Origin: Uloborus plumipes
Taxonomy: Eukaryota; Arthropoda; Arachnida; Araneae; Uloboridae
Assembly: GCA_038373865.1 (NCBI GenBank)
Contig: JAXGGA010003448.1
Span: 1-64,000 of the forward strand
Direction of reading: 5' to 3'
Length of the DNA: 64,000 bases
Each line of letters begins with the position of its first letter. Position 1 is the first letter of the stretch. The notes beneath the pieces are model-generated. The model did no database searches, had not been told where the DNA came from, and saw only the letters and a program-made list of their open reading frames with translations. This document shows, piece by piece, positions 34,478-46,167 of this stretch. A program made the position numbers and the translations under genes.

Positions 34478-34585
34478 TCTAAAAAATGTCGCCAAGTCCA
34501 AAAAATGTCGCCAAGTCCAAAAAATATCGCCAAGTAAAAAAAATATCGCCAAGTAAAAAAAATATCGCCAAGTAAAAAAAAGTCA
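34478..34585. repeat. Tandem array, about five 20-bp units
   Basis: Units of AAAAAATGTCGCCAAGTCC changing to AAAAAATATCGCCAAGTA. Confidence 0.85.
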
Positions 34586-34654
34586 AAAAGAAACAAAAAA
34601 ATGAAATAAATATCGAAAAATTAAAAATTTGAAAGTAGGGTATTGAGATGGGGA

Positions 34655-34697
34655 ATTTGTGTGTCTGTCTGTCGGTCGGTCGGTCGGTCTGTCTGTC
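34655..34697. repeat. Tetranucleotide microsatellite
   Basis: GTCT units change to CGGT units and back to GTCT. The same kind of tract lies in the Helitron-like repeat at 19639. Confidence 0.85.
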
Positions 34698-34702
34698 CCC
34701 CC

Positions 34703-35285
34703 CTAATAACTTTTGAATGAACATTCCGATTTGGACAAACTTTTTTTTGTTGGAAAGATCTCGGCGAGTACAGCTCATTCCCATATTTGATTTTTTGATT
34801 TGAACAATTTTTGGTTCAACTTTGAGCCGTTCAAATAACCGGTCCCGCGATACTAACTTTTGAATGAACAGTCCGATTTGAACAAACTTTTTTTTGTTCG
34901 AAAGATCTTTTCAAGGATACTTCATTCCCGTACCTACATTTTTGATTTGAACAATTTTTTCGTTCAACATTGAACCGTTCAAAAAAGCTCTCACACCTAA
35001 TAACTTTTGAGTGAACAGTCCGATTTAAACAAACTTTTTTTTGTTCGAAAGATCTCGGCAAGGATGCTTCATTACCGTATTTAAATTTTCAATTTGAACA
35101 TTTTTTTCGTTCAACATTGAACCGTTCAAACAACCTTTCCCCACCTAATAACTTTTAAGTGAACCGTCGGAATTGAATAAACTTTTTTTTGTTCGAAAGA
35201 TCTCGGAGAGGCTCCTTCCCATATTTCACTTTTCAATTTGAACAATTTTTCGTTCAATGATGAACCGTTCAGAAAAAATTTTAAC
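34703..35285. repeat. Tandem array of four roughly 145-bp units
   Basis: Each unit starts TAATAACTTTTGAATGAAC, goes on with GTCCGATTTGAACAAAC, GTTCGAAAGATCTCGG and ends with CGTTCAACATTGAACCGTTC. Starts are near 34703, 34848, 34995 and 35142. Confidence 0.85.
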
Positions 35286-36050
35286 ATGAGCGCCTACGGA
35301 GAAATTTAAATTGAATGTTGATTCTGAACTTCAAGGCGGATTTCCTTCAAACTAACTTTGTAAGAAAATGGTTTTGATAAATAATGTATTGTAAAGTACT
35401 TTTCTGAATAATCTTCTGTGAGGACTCTGATTCCGACTCCGACTCCGCAGACATGGCGGAAATGCAGGCTCAGAAAAAAATGACTGACTGGGCAGACGAT
35501 TTTTTGTTTATTTATTTATTTGTTTTGTTTAATTTATTATTATTATGATTTTTTTTTTTGGCAGACGATATTTTTTTTTTTTTTTTGTTAACAAAAATTT
35601 TTCATTCACGAGAGCATTTTATTCTTTATTTATATTTAACAACTGGCAACGGATTAAAAATGAAATTCAAGACATTTTATTAACGAACGAGTTTTTTTTT
35701 TTCTTTCTTTGATAAAATGTGTTTTGAAGTTCTTTGTACTTTTATTTTATTTGTTTATTTTTTTTTCTTTTGAAAACGATTGTGGAATTTTTCTACGGAA
35801 GAACTATAACAGTTACATTCTTTAAAAGGTGCGACAAAACTTAATTGACTCGTTTATTTAATTTTTACGTGTCTATTTCATCTGATGAGAGGGGTATATT
35901 TTGCTTTTAGAAATCAGCTTTAAGTGCTATAGAGGTATGTTTGACATAATTTTCAGTTTCAGATAATCAAGAGAATATTGATTAGATGCTAGAATGCCGA
36001 TGTCGATGTACGGGAAAGTAGGCTCGTTTAGTTCTTGACAGAACTTCTTG

Positions 36051-36500
36051 TTTTCTTAAAGTTCATGACTGGTTGATCTTACCAATATTATTAGAATTCT
36101 CCAATAGTTCAACTAAAAGAATTTTGTCCAGTAGTCGGTTTATCAAGAGCCCCCGTTAACTTTCTAAGTGGTAATTCATTAAATGAAGAAAACATATCAT
36201 AGCTTGTGAGGGTTCTAAAGACTTTTCTGGAAGTCTAATAGCGTCATTTGATTTTCCCGTGTTAACTGATGTGCCATCACAACCGATAGTTTTTATGTTC
36301 TTTATCAATAAAACTTTTTTTTTCTATAAATCGTGAAACTAAAGCTACAATTTCTTTTCTTGGGCCATTTACTGGAGAACCATGTCCGAAATATTTAGAG
36401 TCTGTTTCCTCAACCAAAGATAGATGTTCTTCTGCCATCCTAAAGCAGCTACGCTAGCGGAGTTGTACTTCGTTTACCATCACGGGGGCCCCGATAGAAC
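36051..36500 (-). pseudogene. Transposase fragment in right arm, minus strand
   Basis: The minus strand repeats the left-arm peptide: SLVEETDSKYFGHGSPVNGP, KEIVASVSRF, IGCDGTSVNTGKSNDAIRLP. The arm is an inverted copy of 33281-33831. Confidence 0.6.
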
Positions 36501-39500
36501 GCGGGCACTGTGTGACGAGGGCTTAGATTCCGTTTATAGTTTATATTATTTTACTTTTTACTCCACATTAATCACAGATGAGTCCCAGTTTCAAGTGTTA
36601 ATTCAGTTAGATTCCACATTCATAAACAAGTTTCTAACCAAGCCGCATGGCCTTGTAAAATGCTAGTTTTGGTGAAAATTACGTAAGTTCAGAATAAATG
36701 TGGGAGATTTAAATGTTGTTTAATATACTTTTTTTTCAAACCCAATTTTGTCCTCCGACTTTGCGATACACATTTTTCAACTTGAATTATTTTTAACATT
36801 TATTCTTAATATTTAAAAAAATAATAAAAAAAATCATATTTTTGAAGAAATTCACAAACTTCAGGCCTCGTGCGGAACACCTAAACAATTTCTGATTAGA
36901 CTGAAATTTTTTGTGGACTATGTGGGTAGGTAGGGGCAACTTTTTATCAACTTAGTAAATTGAATTTCGAAAAAAAGTTTTTTTCGATACACCCTACTCC
37001 ACATCAGCGTAAAACGCGACCGAAAACTAAGGCAGAAACCGAAAATCCGGGTACTTTCCATAGGAACACTATTTGCTCCATTTTACGTTTCTGCTTTTTT
37101 TTCTGCTTTACGTCAATGTGGAGCAGGGCCCTTAACGTTACACAAATATGTGGTTATCAATGCAAGGTATGTGAATGCTATTAAAGAACTTGGATGCATT
37201 AAAAGTTACATTTGTAACTGAATTGTAATCACTTATTATTCTATCTAATTGTTTTTGCACCGATTTCAAAACTTATGTTTAGAATTAATTCGGTGGTATT
37301 CGAGGAATAAAATTACGTTTTACTTTTTAGAACTATTCCCAGCTAAAGTTTCAAAGTCTGTTTTTTTTTTTTTTTTTCCAAAAATGTTTGTATTAATTTA
37401 TCATTTGAAGGTTGCAATCTGTTGGCGTTTATTATTTTGTTATCATTACAAAGAATAACGAACGAAATTTTGATACTTAATATTTTCAAACTTAGTTAAT
37501 TTTACACAAAAATGCTCCAAATATATTTTTGTTATGCGGTTATTTATTATTGAAATATTTAAGTTTGAACCAGAAATTTAAACCCGACTGCCGTACCCTG
37601 CATTCAGCTGGAGAAAAAGTTTAAATGACACGCTTTGCGTTCTTCATTGCAACCTTAATCTCGCCCATTTTGAATTTAAATTAACGATAGAAAGCTTTGC
37701 AATCTCTGACCAATGTCTGCTGAAGGAGGTAAAAGCAGGAACCATCCATTTTCTTTTAATATGACTTGTCCAGTGAGACACTTACCTTACCGTACAAAAT
37801 TAAAATGTTTTACCTCTAAGGCCAATTTTTTTTTGGATGACGTATTCAAGATCTAGAACCGATACCGCACCTACAAATTCCATTCTTCAATTTTTCTCTG
37901 CTTATCTGACCTTTATGAAAATGACATATTTTCTCATAAAAGGAATTATCAAGCAATCTCCTGACAATCAGAATTTTATCAAGTCTAGTAATTTTCACTT
38001 GGTAAATATGTTAGTTTTGGTGGTATTTTTACAGCAAGGATATAAATTTCGGGCTCTAATGCTTTGCACAGGTCTGCTATTTTCTCATAATATTATTTTA
38101 TTAAGGTTTTTGAAATATGAATCGTGGGGGAGAGGGTTACGGATGAAACGAGCCAAGCATATTTAAAAGAAAAAATGTTTTTAATAAGAATTATTAAGCA
38201 GAATTCTTGGCTATTACTGCTAAAAAATAAGAAAAAAGTTATATTTAGAAAGACAATCCTTTGAATAAACCTAATTTGCAAACAGCCTTTCTTGATTAGA
38301 AATGATCTTTACTGCGCCAGAAGATAGAATTAATTACAAGTTCTAATCTGAGATAGAATGCTTTAAGAAAGCTTCATCTTGAACTACAGTTTCTTTTATA
38401 CCCTCGAAAGTCGAAAGCGGAGACATTTTAACAATGACTTTTGCGATTAATGAATTCTAGAATTTCTTTTGTTGTACTTATCGCAAAAGCATTGCATTCA
38501 TTAGGAACTTCGTTTGAGAAAGATTCTTTTTTCCGTAAGTAAAAAAAAAAGGGAAATCATAATGTCTGCAAATCGCAGTGGCTGTTGCTCAAATCTTAAT
38601 AATGTAAGATCAGAAATAATCATGGAATCTAATATCTGCCTGTAAATGCTTTTTAACTAATGTTTCCTACTTTTCTTTTTTTGACTGAAATACAAACTAC
38701 ATAGTATACAACATTTGCGTGATATACTGAATGAACTATGTAATTAAAATAAAATGCACGTTTCTGTCATCCAAATATTATTTCAGTGTGTCCTCCCCCT
38801 CCTTTTTCTATACAAAACATCTTAGTTATTTTTTTTTTAATTTGCAAGAGAGTTCATAGGAGCTCAGCTTTGAAATCTTAGAAGAAATTGAGAATTTGCG
38901 TATAAAAATAAATTCTGAGAGGATATAATTCCATGCTAAACACAGAGGTCGTATCTGCACTTTTTAATAAGATTAGGTTATTGTCACCAAGAGGTTACTA
39001 GTAACGTGTTTTACTTAAATACGAAGTTTTGTGGTCATTTAAGAACGTGATTTTTTTTTAAATTGGAATCTGAAGGAAATGCAAAGAGGCGGAAAACCTT
39101 GAAAGTCAATATCTCAGGGCAGTATAGGGTTCCCGCACTCTTTGCATCAGAAATTAAGTCCTAGCTACAAGGAATGTCTTTATCTTCACCAACATCAGAT
39201 TTTAGGGATTTATTTTTATTTTTCCACACATGGGAACATTTATGCACAACATGAACAGCCTTTGGATGGGAGAGGAGGATCCCAAATTTTGAGAAACAGA
39301 CAAGAAATGCCGAATGCCATCTCATCCCAGTCATCTAAAAAAGAATGACATTGGAAAAACTTAAAACGTTTTTTTTTATTTAAAATTATCAGCTTTGGGA
39401 ACTTTTTTTTGTCATTTTTATGGTATTTTACTTCACTAAATACAGTGCATGGTATTTCACAAATGATGGTTCACCATCGCTATAATCTTGGTATTAGCTC

Positions 39501-39743
39501 TTAATTTCAGACTTTGCTACACGATTCACGAGTGCCTTTGTTCTAAACATCATAACAGTTTGCTTAATTCTTCTGAGTTCCTAAACACAAAGCAAGAAAA
39601 AAGATGGACTGAATAATATATATCTTCTCTGGGAATTGCTCTTCATAATACAGAAAAAGAAAAACCCCTCTGGAGAAAACCTTCCGATTTACTTTGTGAT
39701 TAGGAAAAAAAATGAAGTGATGATATCATATCTAATAACTCAC

Positions 39744-39842
39744 TAGGTAATAACTGCTAATATCTTTTAATAGTTATTACCTAATATTATCGACAGTGGT
39801 GGTTGAAAATAATGACTGTCATTACGATTGACAATATGACAG
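39744..39842. repeat. Two neighbouring perfect hairpins
   Basis: TAGGTAATAACT with AGTTATTACCTA (12 bp), then ACTGTCAT with ATGACAGT (8 bp). Confidence 0.6.
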
Positions 39843-40710
39843 TTACTTAACTTTTCACCATTTTTATATTTATATTAACCGTATTTAGAAATCTCTATCT
39901 ATTTTTCTGTAGATTCAGTTTAATGTTTGTTTCAGAAGAACTGAATTATATTACTGATAAGTACTCGAAACTTCAACAAGCACTTATGCTTTTTTGATCA
40001 TTTAAGAAGTTTCTATAAGAACCGGGCAGAAATATATTGTTCAGATATGCACCATTTTTTATTTTGCTAAAAATTTTATGCTGGAGTGTACTAAACATTT
40101 CAAAAGGCACGTATTTTTTCTTTTTCACCAAAAAATTTTTGGAGACCTGTAAAAATTCGTAAAGTTTAGCTCAACGTTGAAGTTTTCCGGAATCGACATT
40201 TTTTAAAATTTTATTATCTCTGCCTGTTGAGCATCAACAAGAGTATTCTTTGCTATTACATCATCAAATTTAGTGTCCGAATCGAAATAGATTTTAAATT
40301 TTATAGCTTACCTTCGGAGAATCCTGTCAGGGGGGGGCCAAACTTCGCCGAAGAAAGTGAAAAAGTGTCATGTTTTAGGCCCCCTGTAATTATTACTGTT
40401 GTTTTTAAGCGACGGATATAGGAAGTATTTCATTTTATTAAAATCTCATTGAAATTATTTTCGTAGGGACAAATTCTAACACTTTTTTTTTACTTTCATA
40501 ATGAAAAATTTAAACATCTTTTGCTATTCCTGAAATTTTTCAAAATTCAAAGCTATTCCCTTCTCACACCGAAGTCTTCCAATTAGAGCTTATTAGCAGC
40601 TCGTTCGTTTTCCAGTCGGCTGAAAGTCTGTTCTGGCGGGCGTCGGGTGTTTGCGGGATTATATAGGTGATTCTGTCCATGCATAAACATGAGATCCTCG
40701 TCCTTCGCAG

Positions 40711-40865
40711 GAGGCCGGGATGATGCTGCGCAACGAGCTGGTCATCGACAGGCTGTCCCAGCTGCCCAACCGATCACACACCCTCAAGCAGGACGTCGCC
40801 AACCTCGAGGCGCAGATCAAGCAGCTGCAGGAGGCCGTAGATTCCATGGAGCGACTGCAGCGGAG
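40711..40865 (+). CDS. F-BAR gene exon (coiled coil)
   Basis: 155 nt, acceptor GTCCTTCGCAG and donor GTGAGA; it starts in phase 0 and leaves two bases. The peptide starts EAGMMLRNELVIDRLSQLPN and ends in LEAQIKQLQEAVDSMERLQR. Heptad spacing of Leu/Ile/Val residues predicts a coiled coil, like the F-BAR extension of FES-type proteins. It is strongly G+C-rich. It follows an 10.9-kb intron filled with transposons. Confidence 0.88.
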
Positions 40866-42764
40866 GTGAGATTGGTGACAATTATGAGTGCGACTTTCTG
40901 TTTGTTTAAACAGAATGAAAGAAAAACGAAAATAAAAATTTTAGTTTAGAAGTTCAAAATTGACGCAAATTCCAGTTGTGGTTTGCGAGCTTGTTTTAAA
41001 GCCAATTTAGTATGAGTATTTCGGAAAAAAATAGATGTAGCCACTTAACAGCTCTTACGGAAAGCTTGTTTTTATTGCCTCTCTCTCTCTCTCTCTCTCT
41101 TTCTTTTTGGGTTATATAACTATCTATATTTGTATTTAAGATCGTCAATTAATAATCTCAGCACAAATTAACAGCTCTAAAATTTTCTGGATATAACATA
41201 TGGTTTATTTGAGAAGTGATGTCAATAGCTGAAATGCAAGACATTTAGTGGTCCGACGGTTAAAATATCTCCGAGAATCAACTCTTTATGAACATATCGC
41301 TTCCGGCAAAATTTTCGGGCATTGAAGAATCCGCGGTTGGTCTATTCCAGAATGTATCTTAGATTCTTGGTGCAAATCTCTTCGACTTTTTCAGTGTCTC
41401 AAAATGAGCAAAATGATGTTTTTTCATGCTATTTTTCAAACAGGGCAACAATAACAAGTTGAGGGGAGTCACGCCAGAACTGTAGAGCAACAGTTAAATT
41501 CTTAACGCCTTTGAATATTGTCCTACAGGCTAAAAACTACTTTAATTTTTCCCATTTGCAGATAATTTCTTGGGCAGTACTTTTTGCAAAGTTAAATGTC
41601 TGTGCCATTCAAAGAGCACTCAACACGCCATTATTTCATGATTTCAGTCACAAAATGCTTGCCTGTGGTAGTTTTTAGTAGCATTTCAAAGCAGGATTCA
41701 TCACTGACCTCTTCAAAATCACCAAAAATTGCTCTTCACAGAACAGAACGAAATACTTGCCGTTTCGTTTAGCCAATCATCACCAAGGCTCTTTTCTCGT
41801 TAACACAGGAAAAGTTCTCCCTTCAGACATGTCTAATTCCATACAACACATAATGGCATTCTTTTGCTTAGTCGAGAATGCCTCTCACGAGAGATAATTA
41901 CAACGTTTACAAAAATGTCTCACTTTATTCTCTCGATAGTAGTGATATATTCACTAGAAAAGAGTCTACTTTGAGACCTTCATATATGTTTTAACTTCAA
42001 CCTTCGGATCAATAAATGTTTTGTGATCCACTCACTGAATCTACTTTGCTGACAGTATATTCCACGCAAATTCGATAGATTTATTTAAGCTAGTTTCTAA
42101 ATATGTATCTACAGCCAAACGAGTATGTAACAACGTAATAATACACAAATGAGCAGAAAAACTATATAACGTATTTCGGCGTTACAAGGAACGACCTTAT
42201 ACTTTCCGGTCCTCATCAATTGGAGCTTATGGGTCGTAAATGCAATTGTGACGCTCTACACGCACACTAAGCCTGAAACTGACGAAAGCGAAACAGGTCA
42301 AATTTATTACACCAAGACGATTTTACCCAACATTTTAGTTTTTAAGAGAGGTTTAAATTCTCTGTTTAAAGTTGCGAACTGCAGTTCTTATGCACGTTTT
42401 GCAATGACAATTGATGGAGGAATATCGGAATGACTTGCCGTTGCATTGTTATAACTCGTGTAAATACAGCTGCATGCCACAAATTTTCACAACTGCTTTA
42501 ATCCTTTCGTATAAAGTTGATTATGAGTAAAATTATTTCGGTGAGAGCTACTTTGCATCCGTCAGTTTCCGGCTTTAAGTCCACGTAGCACGTCATCAAT
42601 GCGTTTACGACCATAAATTCCTACGCATTCCTGCTTATTTAGATGTTTTCTATCACTCAGTTAAAGTATTGTTGCGTTGTTCAGTTTCATCTAGTATACA
42701 AAAATATAAATTTTCAAGCTACATTTATTGGTTTTTATGGTTTAACACATGTTTTTATTTACAG
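40866..42764. other. Intron 6 of the F-BAR gene (1.9 kb)
   Basis: A CT microsatellite (41079-41102); otherwise nothing recognised. Confidence 0.75.
41079..41102. repeat. CT microsatellite
   Basis: About 11 CT units. Confidence 0.9.
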
Positions 42765-42876
42765 GAGTTTAGAGTCTGCTTTATTTAATAAAGCAAATGA
42801 ACTTCAAGAAGACGTAAGCTTAAAGAAATTCGACTTGCAAGTGGCCTTTATTCATTTGTCTGCGGTTAAAGCACAG
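42765..42876 (+). CDS. F-BAR gene exon with two in-phase donor choices
   Basis: Acceptor TTTTTATTTACAG; the first base completes AGG (Arg) and the exon reads SLESALFNKANELQED, then VSLKKFDLQVAFIHLSAVKAQ. The long form ends at CAG before GTTTAG (donor at 42877) and joins LELFASGK in an unbroken helix (AVKAQ-LELFASG). A stronger-looking donor GTAAGC at 42814 would end the exon after ELQED, also in phase 0, dropping 63 nt (21 residues). I prefer the long form from the continuous helix; both may be used. Confidence 0.72.
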
Positions 42877-43110
42877 GTTTAGTTACTTATACTTTTCCTC
42901 CATTCCAACTATGAATACAAATTGTTTACAAATGATTTCCGAAAAAAATCTTTATATTCTGGGTATCCGTATCAAACGTACTCAACTTCAACAATGGATT
43001 AAAAAAGTTTAAGCTACGAGGGTGACATTAGCAAATTTCGCAGATAAATTCTTAACGTTTACCGGCTTCTTCTTCTTTTTTTTTTTTTTGCCTTGTTGGA
43101 CACGAATGCG

Positions 43111-43365
43111 TTTTTAATGAGAGGACAAAGGGGAAAATAGCGTCCCTATAACAAAAGAAGCAAGCTGTCCTCTGGTATCCAGTGTAAAACACAAATCCGT
43201 AATATTTGTGCAAAGAATGTTTTAAAATGCTCTTATATAGAGATGTGCTTCTTTTATAAGCTGTTCGTAATATTCTTTGCACTGTTATTCTCGAGTTGTG
43301 TTATGCACTGAATACCAGAGAACAGCAGAGGAAGCCATTTTTCGCTCTGTCCTCTCGTAAAAAAA
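43111..43365. mobile_element. Imperfect foldback element, about 255 bp
   Basis: TTTTTAATGAGAGGACAAAG at the left pairs with TCTGTCCTCTCGTAAAAA at the right. CTGTCCTCTGGTATCCAGTG also pairs with CACTGAATACCAGAGAACAG further in. Confidence 0.68.
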
Positions 43366-44230
43366 AGCAGGCGAGTACAACAAAAGAAAACCAAAAACAA
43401 ACTATAAAAACGTTTCTGAAACATTATTTTTCTTGAATTACTTTTGATGTGGTTTTACTGATTGTAAATTTCTAAAAATTCATGACATCCCAAAAAAAGT
43501 GTACTACTATCTTCGGTGTAAAATTTTAATAATCGCATAGTACTTTACAAGAAAAAGAATGCAAATCATTTTATTTTTGGCATACAAGATTATTGATCTG
43601 TAAATATTATTCCTCTACGGATAATTTTTAATGGTTTTCTTTTGTTAGGCAACAGTTTAAAATTAATGCTTGTTATTATCGTGAAAGAAACGAATGTAAT
43701 ATCATTTATCAATTTTAAATTAAGTATTACATGTGAAAGTACTTCAAAAGAATTATTCATGGTGCATTCGTTATTTTTGTGCAATTTTAAAATTCCATAC
43801 TAATGTGATGTTCGACCTCCTCTCACCCTTTCTCTTCCTACTTTTTTACGATTACATGATATAGAATTATAATTTTGACATTTTTCTCAAAAGTCTTTGA
43901 TAGTGGGAATTTACTAAATATAACTCTTCATGATTTAAGAGTTAATTTGATATTATTTAAGCAATAACTAATAACCTTTTTTAAAGTAAAAACAATAAAT
44001 ATTGGTTTTAAATAATTACCTATGAAAACGTACATATTAAATGATTCAGAAACACGCCGTAGTAAAACCAACGCTTCAAAACTAATGTACTAATGTTGAT
44101 AACATAATAGAGAATCGCCGAGTTTTTTAGTAACCTTTTCTGCACGTTTATAAAACAAGCTCTTGTTGCGATTTCTTTCCTAGCATCTTTCTCAATGAAA
44201 ATAACATTTTTGGAAAGCATTATGAAACAG

Positions 44231-44446
44231 TAAAAACCCGAAAAAGCGACGTTTAAAAACACAAATAGATGAAGTTAAAATTGGCGAACATGTTTCAAAA
44301 GCCTAAAGCTTCCTTCTTCAGCGCCAAGCAAGAAATGGGCATTTCTTGCTTGGCCCTGAAGAAGGAAGCTTTAGGCTTTTGAAACATGTTCGCCAATTTT
44401 AACTTCATCTATTTGTGTTTTTAAACGTCGCTTTTTCGGGTTTTTA
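44231..44446. mobile_element. 216-bp near-perfect palindrome
   Basis: Arms of about 106 nt start TAAAAACCCGAAAAAGCGAC and end with its inverse GTCGCTTTTTCGGGTTTTTA. The centre is AAATG|GGCATTT. I see one mismatch (GCGCC against GGCCC partner). The near identity means a recent origin or active correction. Confidence 0.88.
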
Positions 44447-44902
44447 CTCATTTTAACACAAAGTGAACTGCTTTTGATCATTATGAAACATTTTTAAAAA
44501 CTGATCTGTACAGATTCGTGTACTTTAAACAGGAATATCGGTATTTCTTTTTACATGAAGTACTCAACAATTGTTCCTTATCTTTATCATTTATATTTTC
44601 TATTATTATTTTTAAATAAATATTTGTAGATCAAGAACTGTGAAATGTGTTTAGTGCTTAACCCATTAATGCCGACTTCGAAAACATCAATAGGACATTC
44701 GTTCAAGTTTCAAGCTTATTATCTCACACGTTTTCGACAAGGGTGCGAAACTTATATATAGTATCCTTTCTGTGAGTTTTTACCATGTGAAATGCACAAC
44801 TGTTAGACTGATAGAGCCATGTAAGGACAAGTTATATTTCTTTTCCGTGTTGGTATATTTTTGTACCAACCGGCATTAATGGATTAAACCTATGCTCGTA
44901 AA

Positions 44903-45155
44903 TTCGGTACCTCAGAACCAGAACGACGCAAGTCCAAAAATGGCCATTTTGACTTTTTTGCTTCATTGTATGTAGAGTCTTATCCACATCGACTCATTAA
45001 AACAGTATTCTATAAAACAAGTTCCTTTAAAATTATTTATCTGCGTGAAAAGAGCGCAAGTCCCATCCTTTGCATGTATTCGACAATCGTTTTTCCCCTC
45101 TAGTGAAAAATGACGAAAATGGATTTACGTTAGTCTGGTTCTGAGGTACAGAATT
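44903..45155. mobile_element. MITE, GTACCTCAGA family, copy 2
   Basis: GGTACCTCAGAACCAGA at the left, GTCTGGTTCTGAGGTAC at the right, with AATTC/GAATT beyond. Confidence 0.72.
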
Positions 45156-45230
45156 GATCTTTGAAATTAAATGTTCCGATTAGAGTACAAAATGTTGCTT
45201 CATCAACAAAAATAACTGTCTTCCTTTCAG

Positions 45231-45394
45231 TTGGAGTTGTTCGCTTCTGGTAAAGGAGAGCATCCTCTGGAAGGCAATCACCTGAAAGAGAGGAAGCAGT
45301 CCACAGTGAGCACGGGGAGCGGAACTGCTAAGAACAAGTGGTTGAAAGCATTCCTCAACCTCAAGACAGCTAGCAGCGGCAACCTGTCAGACAA
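45231..45394 (+). CDS. F-BAR gene exon (end of coiled coil and linker)
   Basis: 164 nt, acceptor TCTTCCTTTCAG, donor GTAAAT inside AAG|TAA, so the apparent stop at 45395 is avoided by splicing after GACAA. It begins LELFASGKGEHPLEGNHLKE, then a Ser/Thr/Gly stretch (STVSTGSGTAK) and KWLKAFLNLKTASSGNLSD. The first part ends the helix; the rest looks like a flexible, possibly phosphorylated linker with a short amphipathic helix (KWLKAFLNL). Confidence 0.85.
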
Positions 45395-46049
45395 GTAAAT
45401 GACTTACATATTCTTTCCTTACAATTTTTGGCCTATTGGACTATATCGGCCTATTCTACTTATAATCTTTTATTTTTCACAAAAATACACTGCAATAGCT
45501 TGATTATAAACGAAGGATCATAGGTTACTGTTATGAAAGGTTTGTATAGCTGTTTAAGTTAGTTAATAGCATCATACGCGTCTGTAGACTTTGTAGTAGT
45601 TTTTGTATTCTAATGCCTTACTTACCTACGGCCAGATTGATGAGATTTGAACCTCTTCACCATGGTTGAAACGCATTCCGCTTAATGAGTCTTCGAATTA
45701 AGGAAACAGGTAAATTGTCCCAGGCGTCAAGTCTGAATTAATGAAAGAGGTATGAATTTTTTTTCCCCATTCAAACTAGCTGGAGAGCGACATGAGCTTT
45801 TGCGCAAACAGCTGAAAACTCCATTTACCACTTGCAGAAGTTTTTGGGATCCATTCATGACTCGCCATAATTTCTGCTTTTTTTTTTTTCTTCTTTTTAG
45901 CGAGGAATTCATTGCAAACAGTTTAACGCCAGGAGCATTATTGAAATTTTAAATTTTAACTCACTGGCAATAGTTGAGATATTTTTTATAGTTTTTCCAT
46001 AGAGAGATGAAAGATGAACTGGACGCGGAAACAGATCTCTTCATTCTAT

Positions 46050-46124
46050 AATAGGTAGCATCAGCAAGAACGCGCGGACCGTAAAATCTTCACTGATCGA
46101 GCGTTTTTGCTAATCTTACCTATT
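46050..46124. repeat. Imperfect 24-bp inverted repeat
   Basis: AATAGGTAGCATCAGCAAGA and its near inverse TTTTTGCTAATCTTACCTAT (46104-46123). Confidence 0.55.
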
Positions 46125-46167
46125 AAAAATTGGAGTGATATATTTCTGCTTCCTGTTATTCTGCCAG

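Larger units (their letters stand above)
34416..36050. mobile_element. 1.6-kb insertion in right arm, Helitron-like or foldback
   Basis: It begins AGCCTACTTTCCCG, whose inverse CGGGAAAGTAGGCT lies near the right end (36011), followed by CGTTTAGTTCTTGACAGAAC. It contains a 20-bp tandem array (34478-34585), a GTCT/GGTC microsatellite and a 145-bp tandem array (34703-35285). Class unsure. Confidence 0.6.
32112..36996. mobile_element. 4.9-kb foldback transposon with kilobase-long inverted arms and 8-bp TSD
   Basis: Ends TAGGGTGTATCGAAAAAAA and inverse CGATACACCCTA, flanked by CTCCACAT at 32104-32111 and 36997-37004. Left arm: 32112-32552, 33281-33831, 33940-about 34048. Right arm: about 34276-34415 and 36051-36996. 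Later insertions are 32553-33280, 33832-33939 and 34416-36050. Both arms carry the same transposase half; on the minus strand the right half reads through the centre. It belongs to the family of the relic at 412-1488. Confidence 0.85.
32094..37134. mobile_element. Second GGGCCCTG MITE, split by the foldback transposon
   Basis: TTAGGGCCCTGCTCCACAT ends at 32111 and the rest resumes at 37005 with CAGCGTAAAACGCGACCG and ends GTGGAGCAGGGCCCTTA at 37134. The 8-bp CTCCACAT is present on both sides of the inserted element, a target duplication. Confidence 0.8.
29775..40710. other. Intron 5 of the F-BAR gene (10.9 kb)
   Basis: It holds a MITE (29983-30228), a small MITE (31773-31920) and the nested foldback complex (32094-37134). 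30229-31772 and 37135-40710 show no gene; two small hairpins lie at 39744-39842. Confidence 0.7.
42877..45230. other. Intron 7 of the F-BAR gene (2.4 kb, long-form exon)
   Basis: It holds an imperfect foldback (43111-43365), a near-perfect palindrome (44231-44446) and a MITE (44903-45155). Confidence 0.75.
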
